Source: CAYWVR01 sp964461715
GTDB taxonomy: Bacteria; Planctomycetota; Phycisphaerae; FEN-1346
DNA: 64,000 bases
Assembly: GCA_964461715.1 (NCBI GenBank)
Contig: CAYWVR010000018.1
Location: 6,306-70,305, forward strand
Direction: 5' to 3'
Position 1 is the stretch's first letter. Each line of letters starts with the position of its first letter. Of this stretch, positions 42,461 to 52,200 are shown in pieces. A program made the translations under genes and the position numbers. The notes beneath the pieces are model-generated. The model was not told the origin of the DNA and did not search any database. It worked only from the letters and a program-made list of their open reading frames with translations.

Positions 42461-43519
42461 TTAGCGATGAGCCTTCGGTTCGTAGAGGCAGAGGGGTTCG
42501 GCCGCGAGGTAGTCGCCCGTGGCCGCGAAGGCCCGGGCCCGGCACCCGCCGCAGATGCGCCGGTACTCGCACGCCCCGCACGTCCCGCCGTAATCGTCGG
42601 GCCGCCGGACGCGGCGGAAGACCTCGCTCGTGCGCCAGATGCGGGCGAAGTCGAAGTCCGTCGCCCGCACGTCGCCGCACTCCACCTCAAGGAACCCGCA
42701 AATCTGCACCTTGCCCCGGTGCGAGATGAACGCGAACGCCTTCCCGCCGAGGCACCCGTGCGGCGCGTCGGCCGAAGGCGCGACCCCTTCCTCCCGCAGG
42801 ATGCGCTGGTAGTGCGGGGCGCAGGTGACGCGGATGCCGATGTCGTCGCGGCCTTCCTGGCCCGCCAGCCACCGGAGCGTCTCCTCATACTCCTCGGCCG
42901 AGAGGGCCTGCCCCTCCAGCTCCTTGCCGCGCCCCGTCGGCACCAGAAGAAACGGGTTGAAGCACGTGGCCCCGACGCGGACGGCCCAATCGAGAATGGC
43001 CCCCAGCTCGCCGACGTTCAGGCGCGTGACGGTCGTGTTGATCTGGAACGGGAGCCCGGCGCGCCGGGCCGCCTCGATGCCGCGCATCGTCCCCTCGAAC
43101 GCCCCGGGGACGCCCCGGAAGGCGTCGTGGGAGGCGGCCGCGGCCCCGTCGACGCTGATGGAGATCTGTCGAATTCCGATCTCGACCATCCGGCGCGCCG
43201 CCTCGTCGTCGATCCTCGGCCCGCACGGCGCCAGGGCCACGGGCAGGCCCCGCCCGATCGCGTATCCCGCGATCTCGTAGAGGTCCGGCCGCAGCATCGG
43301 CTCTCCGCCCGTCAGGATGAGAAGCGGCCGGGCGAAGGACGCGATATTCTCGACCAGTCGCCGGCACTCGTCGGTCGAGAGCTCCCCCTCGTACGGCGCG
43401 TGCCGCGCCGACGCCCGGCAATGCCGACACGCCAGCGGACACGCCCGCGTCACCTCCCACGCAATGATGCGCGGCGGGGCGAGGTCGGTCGCGTGGGGCG
43501 TGGGATGCGGTTCCGTCAC
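42461..43519 (-). CDS. ahbD: Radical SAM heme synthase AhbD
   Basis: Last step of siroheme-dependent heme synthesis: oxidative decarboxylation of two propionates of Fe-coproporphyrin III to vinyl groups. The 352-aa protein has the radical SAM triad CPLACRHC in WEVTRACPLACRHCRAS, the glycine motif LTGGEPMLRPDL, ISISVDGA, and a C-terminal SPASM-type cluster region (CGACEYRRICGGCRARA). The GTG at 43519 was chosen because the family starts shortly before IIAWEVTRAC. The site lacks a strong ribosome binding site; AAAGGA lies 40 bases upstream, so the start is uncertain. Confidence 0.9.
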   Translation of the reverse strand: MTEPHPTPHATDLAPPRIIAWEVTRACPLACRHCRASARHAPYEGELSTDECRRLVENIASFARPLLILTGGEPMLRPDLYEIAGYAIGRGLPVALAPCGPRIDDEAARRMVEIGIRQISISVDGAAAASHDAFRGVPGAFEGTMRGIEAARRAGLPFQINTTVTRLNVGELGAILDWAVRVGATCFNPFLLVPTGRGKELEGQALSAEEYEETLRWLAGQEGRDDIGIRVTCAPHYQRILREEGVAPSADAPHGCLGGKAFAFISHRGKVQICGFLEVECGDVRATDFDFARIWRTSEVFRRVRRPDDYGGTCGACEYRRICGGCRARAFAATGDYLAAEPLCLYEPKAHR

Positions 43520-43560
43520 GAAACGGATGCACGAGTCGGGGACACCGCACTCGCGTCCTT

Positions 43561-43812
43561 TCAGAGCAGGCCTCTCTCCAACATGACCCCGAGCCACTCG
43601 TCCTTCGTCATCGGACACTGGCCCAGCAGGCGAGTCTGGCGCGGCGTCAGGTTGAGTTGGCTGGGAATGTGGCCGGGGCCGGCGTCCTTCCTCGATCCCC
43701 GCCGGATGCCGAACGTGGCCACGATCTTTCCTTCGTGCTGGATTTCGGCCCAGTCATGGGCGCGGCCGCCGCGGACGCTCACGTTCGCCCCCGGCTTCTT
43801 GACGATCTGCAT
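43561..43812 (-). CDS. Small unknown protein inserted between ahbC and ahbD
   Basis: An 83-aa basic protein of no assigned family. It begins MQIVKKPGANVSVRGGRAHDW, has a beta-rich middle (AEIQHEGKIVATFGIRRGS) and a helical end (LTPRQTRLLGQCPMTKDEW). The pattern of a short beta sheet followed by an HTH-like helix pair recalls small nucleic-acid-binding or toxin-like proteins, but I cannot name it. It interrupts an otherwise uninterrupted heme operon and has its own candidate promoter about 260 bp upstream. The ATG at 43812 was chosen; the frame extends further upstream without protein-like sequence. Confidence 0.5.
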   Translation of the reverse strand: MQIVKKPGANVSVRGGRAHDWAEIQHEGKIVATFGIRRGSRKDAGPGHIPSQLNLTPRQTRLLGQCPMTKDEWLGVMLERGLL

Positions 43813-44126
43813 GGCCGGCTGCCTGGTGATCTCGGCCACGTTCGGACCTCGGGGCGACGAACTCGCGAAGCACGGCCAGATGTCGTGCCCGGCCGGGGCC
43901 GAGTTGGCTCTCTTGGGCGGAACGCTGCACATGGGCGGCCACCCGCGTGTCCTTGAGATTCAGGACGGCTTCCTCGGGGGGATCACCGGAGGCGCTCCGG
44001 TTGGCCTCGAAGAACGTCGCAGGGCTGCGCGGTCGCCATAGGGCTTCCCCTTCTTTGGGCCCGACAAGCCATTCTAGACCCCCCGAGGCCGCTTTCAACA
44101 GGATTGCGCGCGGCCCGCCCCGCCCC
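43813..44126. other. 314-bp gap between ahbC and the small ORF
   Basis: It holds the candidate promoter at 44071-44098. Just downstream on the leftward strand is a possible 18-codon leader ORF (ATG after AAGGGGAAGCCCT). The rest carries overlapping open frames without recognisable homology. It may be the flank of an inserted element. Confidence 0.4.
44071..44098 (-). promoter_or_regulatory. Internal promoter in the heme operon
   Basis: On the leftward strand, TTGAAA (44098-44093) and TAGAAT (44076-44071) are separated by 16 bases, a good sigma70-type match. It would drive the small ORF, ahbD, ahbAB and the dehydrogenase independently of the upstream heme genes. Confidence 0.5.
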
Positions 44127-45359
44127 TCAGCGGGTCTCCTCGCCCTCCACCGCCGCGGCAAGGTCGTCGGGGAGGGCGCCGGCGGCAATCTCCTCGTCCG
44201 TCAGGTAGCACGCCGGGTCCGGGCCCCACAGCTCCCCTGTCGCCGCCTCGGCCCGGGCCCGGAAGTTCCCGCCGCAAAGGTCCAGGTACCGGCACATGCG
44301 GCAGCGGCCCGTGACATGCGGCCGCTTGTCCTTGAGCTTCCCGAGGAGCGGGTGCGTGGTGTCCGTCCAGATCTCGCTGAATGGCCGCTCGCGCACGTTG
44401 CCCAGCGTCACGTGACGCCAGAACTGGTCCGGGTGGACCGCCCCGTCCCACGAGACGCACCCGATGCCGCGCCCCGACGCGTTCCCCTGGTTCATCCTGA
44501 GCAGCGCCAGCACCTTCGCCGCCCGCGGGTCGCCCTCGCGGACCATCCGCTGGTAGAGGTGCGGCCCGTCGGCGTGATTGTCAACGGTCAGCACCTCGAC
44601 CGGGCGCCCGGCGGCATGGAGCTCGGCCGTGCGGTCGATGATCTGATCGACGACGCGGCGGGTGGCGGCATGGTCTAGGTCCTCGTCCATGAGCCGCGAG
44701 CCGCGCCCCGCGTAGACGAGGTGGTAGAAACAGATTCGCGGGATGCCCTCGTCGCGCACCAGATCAAAGAGCGTGTCGATCTCGCCGGCGTTGCGCTTCG
44801 TGATGGTGAAGCGCAGGCCCACCTTGATGCCCGCGGCCTTCGCGCATCGGATGCCCGCCAGGGCCCGATCGAACGCTCCCTCGACGCCGCGGAACCGGTC
44901 GTTGACCGCGCGGCCGCCGTCGAGGCTGACGCCGACGTAGGAGAGGCCCAGCTCCGCGAGGCGCGCGGCCGTCGGTGCGTCGATGAGCGTCCCGTTGGTG
45001 GAGATGACCGCCCGCATCCCGAGGCCGACGGCGCGGGCGATCAGCGTCTCGAGGTCCGACCTCAGGAGCGGCTCGCCGCCCGAGAACAGGGCGACCGGCA
45101 CGCCGAACGCCGCGAGGTCCTCGAGCATCGCGAGTCCCTCGTCCGTCGTCAGCTCCCCCTCATACGGGCGGTCGGCCGACTTCGAGTAGCAGTGGACGCA
45201 CCGGAGGTTGCATCGCCGGGTGCAGTTCCAGACGACCACCGGCCGCTTGTCCTCGGAGAACTGGAGGAGGTGGCTGGGCAGCCGGCCGCTCTTCGACCCG
45301 TAGCGCAGGACGTCCGACGGCTCGACCGTGCCACAGTAGAGTTTCGAGATTCCGATCAT
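44127..45359 (-). CDS. ahbC: Radical SAM Fe-coproporphyrin III synthase AhbC
   Basis: Removes the two acetate side chains from didecarboxysiroheme to give Fe-coproporphyrin III (410 aa). The start MIGISKLYCGTVEPSD is characteristic of AhbC. The radical SAM cluster is CNLRCVHC in WNCTRRCNLRCVHCYSK; ALFSGGEPLL and GVSLDG follow. The C-terminus has the auxiliary cluster region CRMCRYLDLCGG, then RARAEA and a final Cys near PACYL. The ATG at 45359 overlaps the stop of the SUMT-HemD gene (ATGA). Confidence 0.95.
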   Translation of the reverse strand: MIGISKLYCGTVEPSDVLRYGSKSGRLPSHLLQFSEDKRPVVVWNCTRRCNLRCVHCYSKSADRPYEGELTTDEGLAMLEDLAAFGVPVALFSGGEPLLRSDLETLIARAVGLGMRAVISTNGTLIDAPTAARLAELGLSYVGVSLDGGRAVNDRFRGVEGAFDRALAGIRCAKAAGIKVGLRFTITKRNAGEIDTLFDLVRDEGIPRICFYHLVYAGRGSRLMDEDLDHAATRRVVDQIIDRTAELHAAGRPVEVLTVDNHADGPHLYQRMVREGDPRAAKVLALLRMNQGNASGRGIGCVSWDGAVHPDQFWRHVTLGNVRERPFSEIWTDTTHPLLGKLKDKRPHVTGRCRMCRYLDLCGGNFRARAEAATGELWGPDPACYLTDEEIAAGALPDDLAAAVEGEETR

Positions 45360-46879
45360 CGCGTCTCCGTCTCGGCCCGGGCGATCGCGTCGACGAGGGC
45401 CGGGATCGTATGCGGGTCGGCCTCGGCCGCGGGCTCGAAGCCCGCCTCCCGAAGCGTCCCGGAGGTCGTCGGACCGATGCTCGCCAAGCGCGCCCCCGAC
45501 TCGACCAACGCCTTCGCCGGCACCGCGGCCAGCAGGTACCGCACGGTCGAGGAGCTGGTGAACGTGATCCAGTCCACTTCGCCGCGATCGAGCCGCTCCA
45601 CGAGCGCCGGCCCCGCCGCCTCGTCCGGCACGGTCCGGTAGGCGGCGACCTCGGTCACCTTCGCCCCCAGCCCCTCCAGTCCCTCGACGAGCTCCGGCGG
45701 GGCGATGTCCGCCCGGGGACAGAGCACCCGCGCGCCGGTCCATTCTACGCCCGCGGCCACCGCCTCGACAACGCCCGCCCCGGTAAACGTCTCCGGCACA
45801 AGGTCCGCCTTGATTCCATGTTCGGCCAGCCGCGCGGCAGTGGCGGGGCCGATGGCGACGACCGTAAGGCCCGCGAAGGCCCGGGCGTCGCGGCCGGTTT
45901 CCTCAAGGACCCGGAAGACGGCGTCGACACCGTTGGTGCTCGTCAGCACCGCCCCGTGGAACTCCGGGAGGCGGGCGAGGGCGTTGCGCAGGGGCCCCTC
46001 GTCCTCGGGCGGCTCGATGCGGATGGCGGGGGCCTCGACGGCCTCGGCGCCGAGGGCCTCGAGCGCCGCCGAGAGGCGCCGGGCCTGGGCCCGGGCCCGC
46101 GTGACAACGATTCGCCGCCCGAAAAGCGGCCGCCGCTCGAAGTGCGCCAGCGTCTCGCGCAGCTCGACGACGCGGCCGATGACGATCACCGCCGGGGCCG
46201 CCAGGGCCGCCCCCTCCACCTCCGCGGGCAGCGTCTCGACGGTCCCCGTGACGGTCCGCTGGCGCGGGGTGGTGCCCCACTCGACGGCGGCGGCGGGGGT
46301 GGCGGGGTCGAGACCGTGGTTCGTGAGGTTGCGGCAGATGGCGGGGAGGTTCCGCGTGCCCATGTAGAAGACGAGCGTGCCGCCGAAGCGGGCGAGGGCC
46401 CGCCAGTCCAGGGCCGAGTCCGCCTTGTCGTCGGCCTCGTGGCCGGTGATGAAGGCGACGGCGCCGGCGAGGGCGCGGTGGGTGACGGGAATGCCCGCCG
46501 AAGCGGCCGCCGCGACCCCCGCCGTGATGCCGGGGATGACCTCGAACTCGACGCCCGCTTCCGCCAGCGCGAGGGCCTCCTCCCCGCCGCGCCCGAAGAC
46601 GTACGGGTCGCCGCCCTTCAAACGCACCACGGTGTGGCCCGCGCGGGCCCGCTCGATGAGCAGGGCGTTGATGGCATTCTGAGTGAGAGTATGGTCGCCG
46701 GCACGTTTGCCGACGTAGATGCGTTCGGCATCGGGCGGGGCGTGGTCCAGGAGCCGCTCGGAGGCCAGGGCATCGTAGACGACGGTTTCCGCCCGCGCCA
46801 GGGCCGCCGCGCCCGCGACCGTCACGAGGCCCGGGTCCCCCGGTCCGGCGCCGACGAGGATGACCTTGCTTGAGGACAT
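45356..46879 (-). CDS. cobA-hemD: Fused uroporphyrinogen-III C-methyltransferase and uroporphyrinogen-III synthase
   Basis: Two consecutive enzymes in one 507-aa chain. Residues 1 to about 245 are SUMT (VILVGAGPGDPGLVT, RLKGGDPYVFGRGGEE, VIPGITAGVAAAA), which methylates uroporphyrinogen III to precorrin-2. Residues from about 250 are HemD (GRRIVVTRARAQARRL, TSTNGVDAVF, ITFTSSSTVRYLL), which makes uroporphyrinogen III. This commits the HemD product to the siroheme branch, consistent with the Ahb genes. A precorrin-2 dehydrogenase/ferrochelatase is not in the cluster. It lies 2 bp after the hemA stop. Confidence 0.95.
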   Translation of the reverse strand: MSSSKVILVGAGPGDPGLVTVAGAAALARAETVVYDALASERLLDHAPPDAERIYVGKRAGDHTLTQNAINALLIERARAGHTVVRLKGGDPYVFGRGGEEALALAEAGVEFEVIPGITAGVAAAASAGIPVTHRALAGAVAFITGHEADDKADSALDWRALARFGGTLVFYMGTRNLPAICRNLTNHGLDPATPAAAVEWGTTPRQRTVTGTVETLPAEVEGAALAAPAVIVIGRVVELRETLAHFERRPLFGRRIVVTRARAQARRLSAALEALGAEAVEAPAIRIEPPEDEGPLRNALARLPEFHGAVLTSTNGVDAVFRVLEETGRDARAFAGLTVVAIGPATAARLAEHGIKADLVPETFTGAGVVEAVAAGVEWTGARVLCPRADIAPPELVEGLEGLGAKVTEVAAYRTVPDEAAGPALVERLDRGEVDWITFTSSSTVRYLLAAVPAKALVESGARLASIGPTTSGTLREAGFEPAAEADPHTIPALVDAIARAETETR

Positions 46880-46881
46880 GC

Positions 46882-48243
46882 CTACTCCTCTTCGTCAACG
46901 TCCGCCAGATCGAACATCTTGCGCAGGGCCTCCACCATCGCGAGGCGCGCGCCCGTGGACCCGTTCTCGGCGACCTCGCGGAGCGCGGCCAGGGGACCGT
47001 GAAGGACGCGACCGACGAGGTGCCGCGTGAACCGGTCGAGCTGGGCCCGGTCGGTGGCGCCGAACTCGCCGCCGTGCTGGGCCAACTCGTCGGTCCGCAA
47101 GCCCTCGACCCGCTCCGTCAGGCGCCGGATCGTCGGGGCGACCTCCCGGGCCGCGAGCCAGCGGGTCCACCTCCCGACCTCGTCCTCGACGACGGCCTCG
47201 GCCCGGGGAACCTCGCGGCGGCGGGCCTCGAGATTCCGGGCGACGAGCCGGTCGAGGTCGTCCATATTATAGAGGAAGACGTTTTCGCCCCTTCCGAGCC
47301 CCTCCTCGACGTCGCGCGGGACGGCCACGTCCAGGATCACCAGCGGCCGCGTTCGCCGCCGAAGCGCCGGCGCCGCCTCGGCCTCGGTCAGCACGGCCTC
47401 GGGCGCGCCGGTCGAGGCGAGGACGAGGTCCGCCCGCGCGAGCGCCTCCGGCACGTCCTCCAGGCCGACGGCCTCGGTCTCGCAGGCGAGGGGCGCCTCG
47501 TCGGACCCGTCCTCCGGCTGGGCGTGCGGGTCGGTCTTCTCATCGGGCACCTTCCCGGCCGCCAGGTCCGCGGCGAGCTGCTGGGCGCGGTAGAGGGTTC
47601 GGTTGGCGACGAGGAGTCGCGCGGCCCCGGCCCGAAGGAGCGCGCGGGCGGCGAGCTCGGCGTTCCGTCCGGCGCCCACCAGGAGGACGGTCCGCCCGGC
47701 GAGGCTCGTGAAGATCTGCCCGGCCAGCTCCACCGCCGCCTGCGCGACGCTCGCCGATCCGCGGCCGAGGTCCGTCTCGGTCCGGACGCGCTTGCCCGCC
47801 CGGAAGGCGCGGTGGAGGAGCTTGTTGAGGAGGAGGCCCGTCGCCCGCGCCCGGACGGCGACCCGGTAGGCGGCCTTGACCTGGCCGAGGATCTGGTCCT
47901 CGCCGACGATCTGCGAATCGAGCGACGCCGCCACGCGAAACAGGTGCCGCGCGGCCTCGGTCTCCTCATACTGGTAGAAAACGTCGGGGTCGGCGTCGAC
48001 GGGCGTGCCCTTCGTCTCGGCGAGGGCGTCGAGGAAGGCGGCGTGGGGCTCCACGCCCGCGGGCGCGACGTAGTAGCACTCCGTCCGGTTGCAGGTGTCG
48101 AGGACGAGGGCCTCCTCGAACAGTCCCCGCCGCGCAAGACGCACCAGCAGCCGCTCGAGCGCCTCGCCCGGCACGGCCAACCGCTCGCGCACGGCGACCG
48201 GGGCGGTGTGATGACTCGCGCCGATGACGCCGTAGGCAGCCAT
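46882..48243 (-). CDS. hemA: Glutamyl-tRNA reductase
   Basis: First committed step of C5 tetrapyrrole synthesis: glutamyl-tRNA to glutamate-1-semialdehyde (453 aa). The N-terminal catalytic domain has VIGASHHTAPVAVRERL and the active-site Cys in LDTCNRTECY near residue 50. A substrate-loop and NADPH domain (VLLVGAGRNAELAARALL) follows, then a C-terminal dimerisation helix. An acidic insertion of about 25 residues (about 240-265, EKTDPHAQPEDGSDEA) within the NADPH domain is unusual. The ATG at 48243 follows AAGGATC. Confidence 0.95.
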   Translation of the reverse strand: MAAYGVIGASHHTAPVAVRERLAVPGEALERLLVRLARRGLFEEALVLDTCNRTECYYVAPAGVEPHAAFLDALAETKGTPVDADPDVFYQYEETEAARHLFRVAASLDSQIVGEDQILGQVKAAYRVAVRARATGLLLNKLLHRAFRAGKRVRTETDLGRGSASVAQAAVELAGQIFTSLAGRTVLLVGAGRNAELAARALLRAGAARLLVANRTLYRAQQLAADLAAGKVPDEKTDPHAQPEDGSDEAPLACETEAVGLEDVPEALARADLVLASTGAPEAVLTEAEAAPALRRRTRPLVILDVAVPRDVEEGLGRGENVFLYNMDDLDRLVARNLEARRREVPRAEAVVEDEVGRWTRWLAAREVAPTIRRLTERVEGLRTDELAQHGGEFGATDRAQLDRFTRHLVGRVLHGPLAALREVAENGSTGARLAMVEALRKMFDLADVDEEE

Positions 48244-48258
48244 GCGGAACCCCGATCC

Positions 48259-49056
48259 TTACGCCAGAAGCATGCTCGCCACCAGCAGCGCCAGGACAAC
48301 CGCGAACCCGCCCAGCGCCAGCCCCGCCACCCGCGCAAGCGGCCACTTCGCCAGTCCCCGTCCCAGCACCGCGGCCGCATAGAGCAGCCACGCCACCCCA
48401 CCCGTCACGATCTTGACGGCGATCTTGGCGGTCATCGCCTCGCCGCGGGCCATGACGACGCCCGCCACCACCGCCGCCGTGATGGCGACGAACCCGACGA
48501 GGAGCACGTGCCAGGTCATGTTCCCGAGCCGTTCCAGGGGGGGCAGGCGGTCGAAGAGCATGCCGAACCGGTGCCGCTTCAGCTCCCGCCGGGCCGCCAG
48601 GTACAGGGCCCCGTACACCGCCGCGAGGCCCAGCGCCGTGTACGCGACCACGGCGGGCAGTACGTGGAGCCGGGCCCAAACGCCGCTCTCGATGTGGGCC
48701 GGCGGCGACTCGCGCACGCCGAGGAAATAGCTCGCCGTGTACTGAAAGAGGAACGCGAGCAGGAGAACGAAGACACCCGTCCGCCGGTCCCGCCCGATCC
48801 ATTCGGCGACGCCGTAGACGGCCGCAATGGCCAGGGCGAGGACCGTCAGAATCTCGACGCTCGTCGCCAGGGGCGGCCGCCGATGGTCGAGGCTCCAGAG
48901 GACGAGCACCGCAACGTGAATCCCCAGCACCGCCGCCAGGTGCGGGCTGCGGGCCCGCGCCCGGACCCGGGCGAAGAACGTCGTCGCGTAGTCGATCACG
49001 AGGCCGAGGTACAGGAGCGGCAGGAGCCATTGGCCGGCCGTCAGCAGGCCTTGCAT
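48259..49056 (-). CDS. HemX/CcsA-like integral membrane protein
   Basis: First gene of the heme operon (265 aa), with eight predicted helices of the cytochrome c assembly (CcsA/HemX) family. It lacks the full WWDPKE heme-binding block of the CcsA at 30122. In many bacteria HemX is encoded next to hemA and influences its level or heme delivery; that role is inferred here from position and fold. The ATG at 49056 follows GGAGGGAG. The stop lies 15 bp before hemA. Confidence 0.8.
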   Translation of the reverse strand: MQGLLTAGQWLLPLLYLGLVIDYATTFFARVRARARSPHLAAVLGIHVAVLVLWSLDHRRPPLATSVEILTVLALAIAAVYGVAEWIGRDRRTGVFVLLLAFLFQYTASYFLGVRESPPAHIESGVWARLHVLPAVVAYTALGLAAVYGALYLAARRELKRHRFGMLFDRLPPLERLGNMTWHVLLVGFVAITAAVVAGVVMARGEAMTAKIAVKIVTGGVAWLLYAAAVLGRGLAKWPLARVAGLALGGFAVVLALLVASMLLA

Positions 49057-49206
49057 GGTCGGTCTCCCTCCGAGGGTCGCGGCCATTGTAGCAGATGGAC
49101 AGGGGCGCGGGAACCGCGTGCGTGGCCCGCGCGGGCCGCCGGAGTTCCCGCCACCGTCCGGGGCGAGCCGGGTTGAAATGGCGGGGCTCATTGAGAGACT
49201 GCGTCC

Positions 49207-52200
49207 ATGTCCAGCGCGTGTCGCCGATGTGCCGCGTCGGCGGTGGCCGTCGCACTCTTCGTCTGCGCCACCGCATCCCTCGACGCCGCCCAAGCGCCGA
49301 AACGGGACCGCAAGGCCAAGGCCCCCGCCGTCGCCCTGGAGCCGGGCTGGCATGTGCTCGGGCCCCTGGAGGCCCCGAAGGGCAAGGACGCCTTTGACCA
49401 TCCCTTCGGTCCGGAAATCATCCTCGACCTCGAGGGCGGCGTCGGGAAGGCCCGATGGCAGGCCCGCCCGAAGTGGGCCGACGGCGTCGTCCATAATCTT
49501 CCGGGCGGCGACACGGCCGTCACGTACCTCGCGCGAACGATTACGGCGGCCCTGCCCACGAAGCTCCACGTCTACCTCGGCTCCGACGACGGGATCGCCG
49601 TGTGGCTGAACGGCGACCGCGTCCACGCCCGCGACGTGTTCCGAAGCGCCTCGCCGAACCAGGACGCCGTGGACCTTGCCCTTCGGGCAGGCGAGAACCG
49701 GCTGCTGATAAAGATCGTGAACCGCCGGGGCAGCATGGGCTTCTACTTCTCGACCTCGCCGACCCCGGCGGCCGAGGCGGCCGGTCGCGTCGGGCGGCAG
49801 GCCCAGCCGGCGGCCGAGCCCGCCGAGCCGCCCACCGGCCTGGACGCCCTCGCCGCCCTTCGCCGCGCGGTCGTCGACCTCGCGGAAACCTTCGGCGAGC
49901 GTTACCCGCACGGCCCCGCGTACCTCGAGGCGATGGATGCCCTCGCCGCGAGCGCCCTGGACGAGCCCGCCGAGATCGAGCGGTTCCAGAGCCTTCGGTC
50001 CGAGGCCCTTCTGGCGAACCCCCTCCTCGACTTCGACCGGCTCCTGCTCGTCCGTCGCGAGGGCGGCCCGCGGATGGGCCTGCCGCAGAACTGGCAGGGC
50101 AACTGTGCCCTGCCCCGCGACGGCTACCGCGACGAGATCGCCGTCCTCTCTCCGGTCCGCCCCGGCGGCGAGGTGACGACGCTCTTTCGGCCGGACCCGG
50201 ACGCCTTCGTCGGCGACGTGGATCTGGCGTGGGATGCCGACCGACTGCTCTTCTCCTCCATCGGCGAGCACAACCGCTGGCACGTCTTCGAGGTCGGCAT
50301 CGACGGGTCGGGCCTCAGGCAGGTGACGCCCGGCGACCTCCCGGACGTCGACTTCTACGACGCCTGCTACCTGCCCGACGGCGGGATCGTCTTCGGCTCG
50401 ACCGAAAACTACCAGGGCGTCCCGTGCGTCGGCGGACGGAACCAGGTCGCGAACCTCTGCCGTATGGACGCCGACGGGTCGAACCTGAGGCGCCTCTGCT
50501 TCGACCAGGACCATAACTGGTGCCCGACGGTCCTTCACGACGGCCGCGTCATGTACACCCGCTGGGAATACTCCGACACGCCGCACTACTTCACGCGGAT
50601 TCTGTTCCGGATGAACCCGGACGGGACGGGCCAGATGGCCCTGTACGGGTCGAACTCCTACTGGCCAAACTCGTTGTTCTACGCGCGGCCCGTGCCGGGA
50701 CACCCGACGAAGCTGGTAAGCGTCATCTCCGGGCATCACGGCGTGGCGCGCGCGGGCGAGCTGGTGGTCTTCGACCCGGCCCGGGGCCAGCACGAGGCCG
50801 CCGGGGCCCTCCAGCGGATCCCCGGCCACGGCCGCCCCGTCCCACCGATCCTCCGCGACCGTCTCGTCAACCGTTCCTGGCCGCGGTTCCTGCACCCGTG
50901 GCCGCTGTCGGAGAAGTACGTGCTGGTGGCATGCCAGCCGGACCGGAGGGCCCCGTGGGGCCTCTACCTGGTGGACGTCTTCGATAACATGCTCTGCCTC
51001 CTCCAGGACCCGAAGTGCGCCTACCTCGAACCGGTCCCCCTGCGCCCGCGCCCGCGCCCCGCCGTCATCCCGGACCGCGTCCGCCCCGACGCCGACACCG
51101 CCACCGTCTATCTGACCGACGTCTACGAGGGCGACGGCCTCGCGGGCGTGCCGCGCGGCACGGTCAAGCGGCTCCGCGTCTTCGCGTTCGATTACGGGTA
51201 CCGGAACCTCGCGAACCACACGTACATCGGCATCGACGGGCCGTGGGACGTCCACCGCATCCTCGGCACGGTGCCGGTCGAGAAGGACGGGTCGGCGGCG
51301 TTCCGGGTCCCCGCGAATACGCCGCTCGCCGTCCAGCCGCTCGACTCGGGCGGCCGCGCCGTCCAGGTCATGCGGAGCTGGTTCACCGCCATGCCCGGCG
51401 AGAACCTCTCGTGCGTGGGCTGCCACGAGCGGCTCTCGGACGCCTCGCCCGTGCGGATGACTCTCGCCATGCGCCGGCGGCCCGACGACATCGAGCCGTG
51501 GTACGGCCCGGCCCGCGGCTTCTCCTTCAAGCGCGACGTCCAGCCCGTCCTCGACACCCATTGCGTCCGCTGTCACGACGGCTCGCCCAAGGGCGACAAG
51601 AAGCGGAGACCCGACCTGCGGGCCGACGAGGGCGGCGGGTTCGATCGGGCCTACCGGGCCCTGCACCCGTATGTGCGGCGGCCGGGCCCCGAGAGCGACT
51701 ACCACATCCTCCCGCCGATGGAGTACCACGCCTCGACGAGCGAACTGGTGCAGATGCTCGAAGCGGGCCACCACGACGTGCAGCTGGACGCGGAGGCGTG
51801 GGACCGGCTCGTCACGTGGATCGACCTGAACGTCCCCTGCCACGGCACGTGGAGCGAGTTCCGGCCGATCCCCAACAACGGCCGCCACCGACGCCGCCTG
51901 CTGCGGGCCCGCTTCGCGGGGCTCGACGTGGATTATGAGATCGTGCCGGACCTGCCGGGCTATGCGCCGCCCGAGCGCCGCGCGACGCGCCCCGAGCGGC
52001 GGCCCTCGGCAGAAGCGACGGCGCTCGCGGCGCCGGGGCCCGAGAAAAGGACGCGCGCCCCGAGCGCGCCGCCGGAGGAGCGAACGGTCGAACTCGCGCC
52101 GGACCTCCCGCTCGTCCTCGTCCGCGTCCCGGCGGCCGGCGACGGGGGGCCGTTCTGGATCGGCAAGCACGAGGTCTCGAACGCCCAGTTTGCGGCCTTC

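Noticed and set aside
43754..44188. A 144-codon frame overlapping the unknown small gene in another frame
   Set aside because: It runs through the ahbC end, the promoter and the small gene without any recognised domain.
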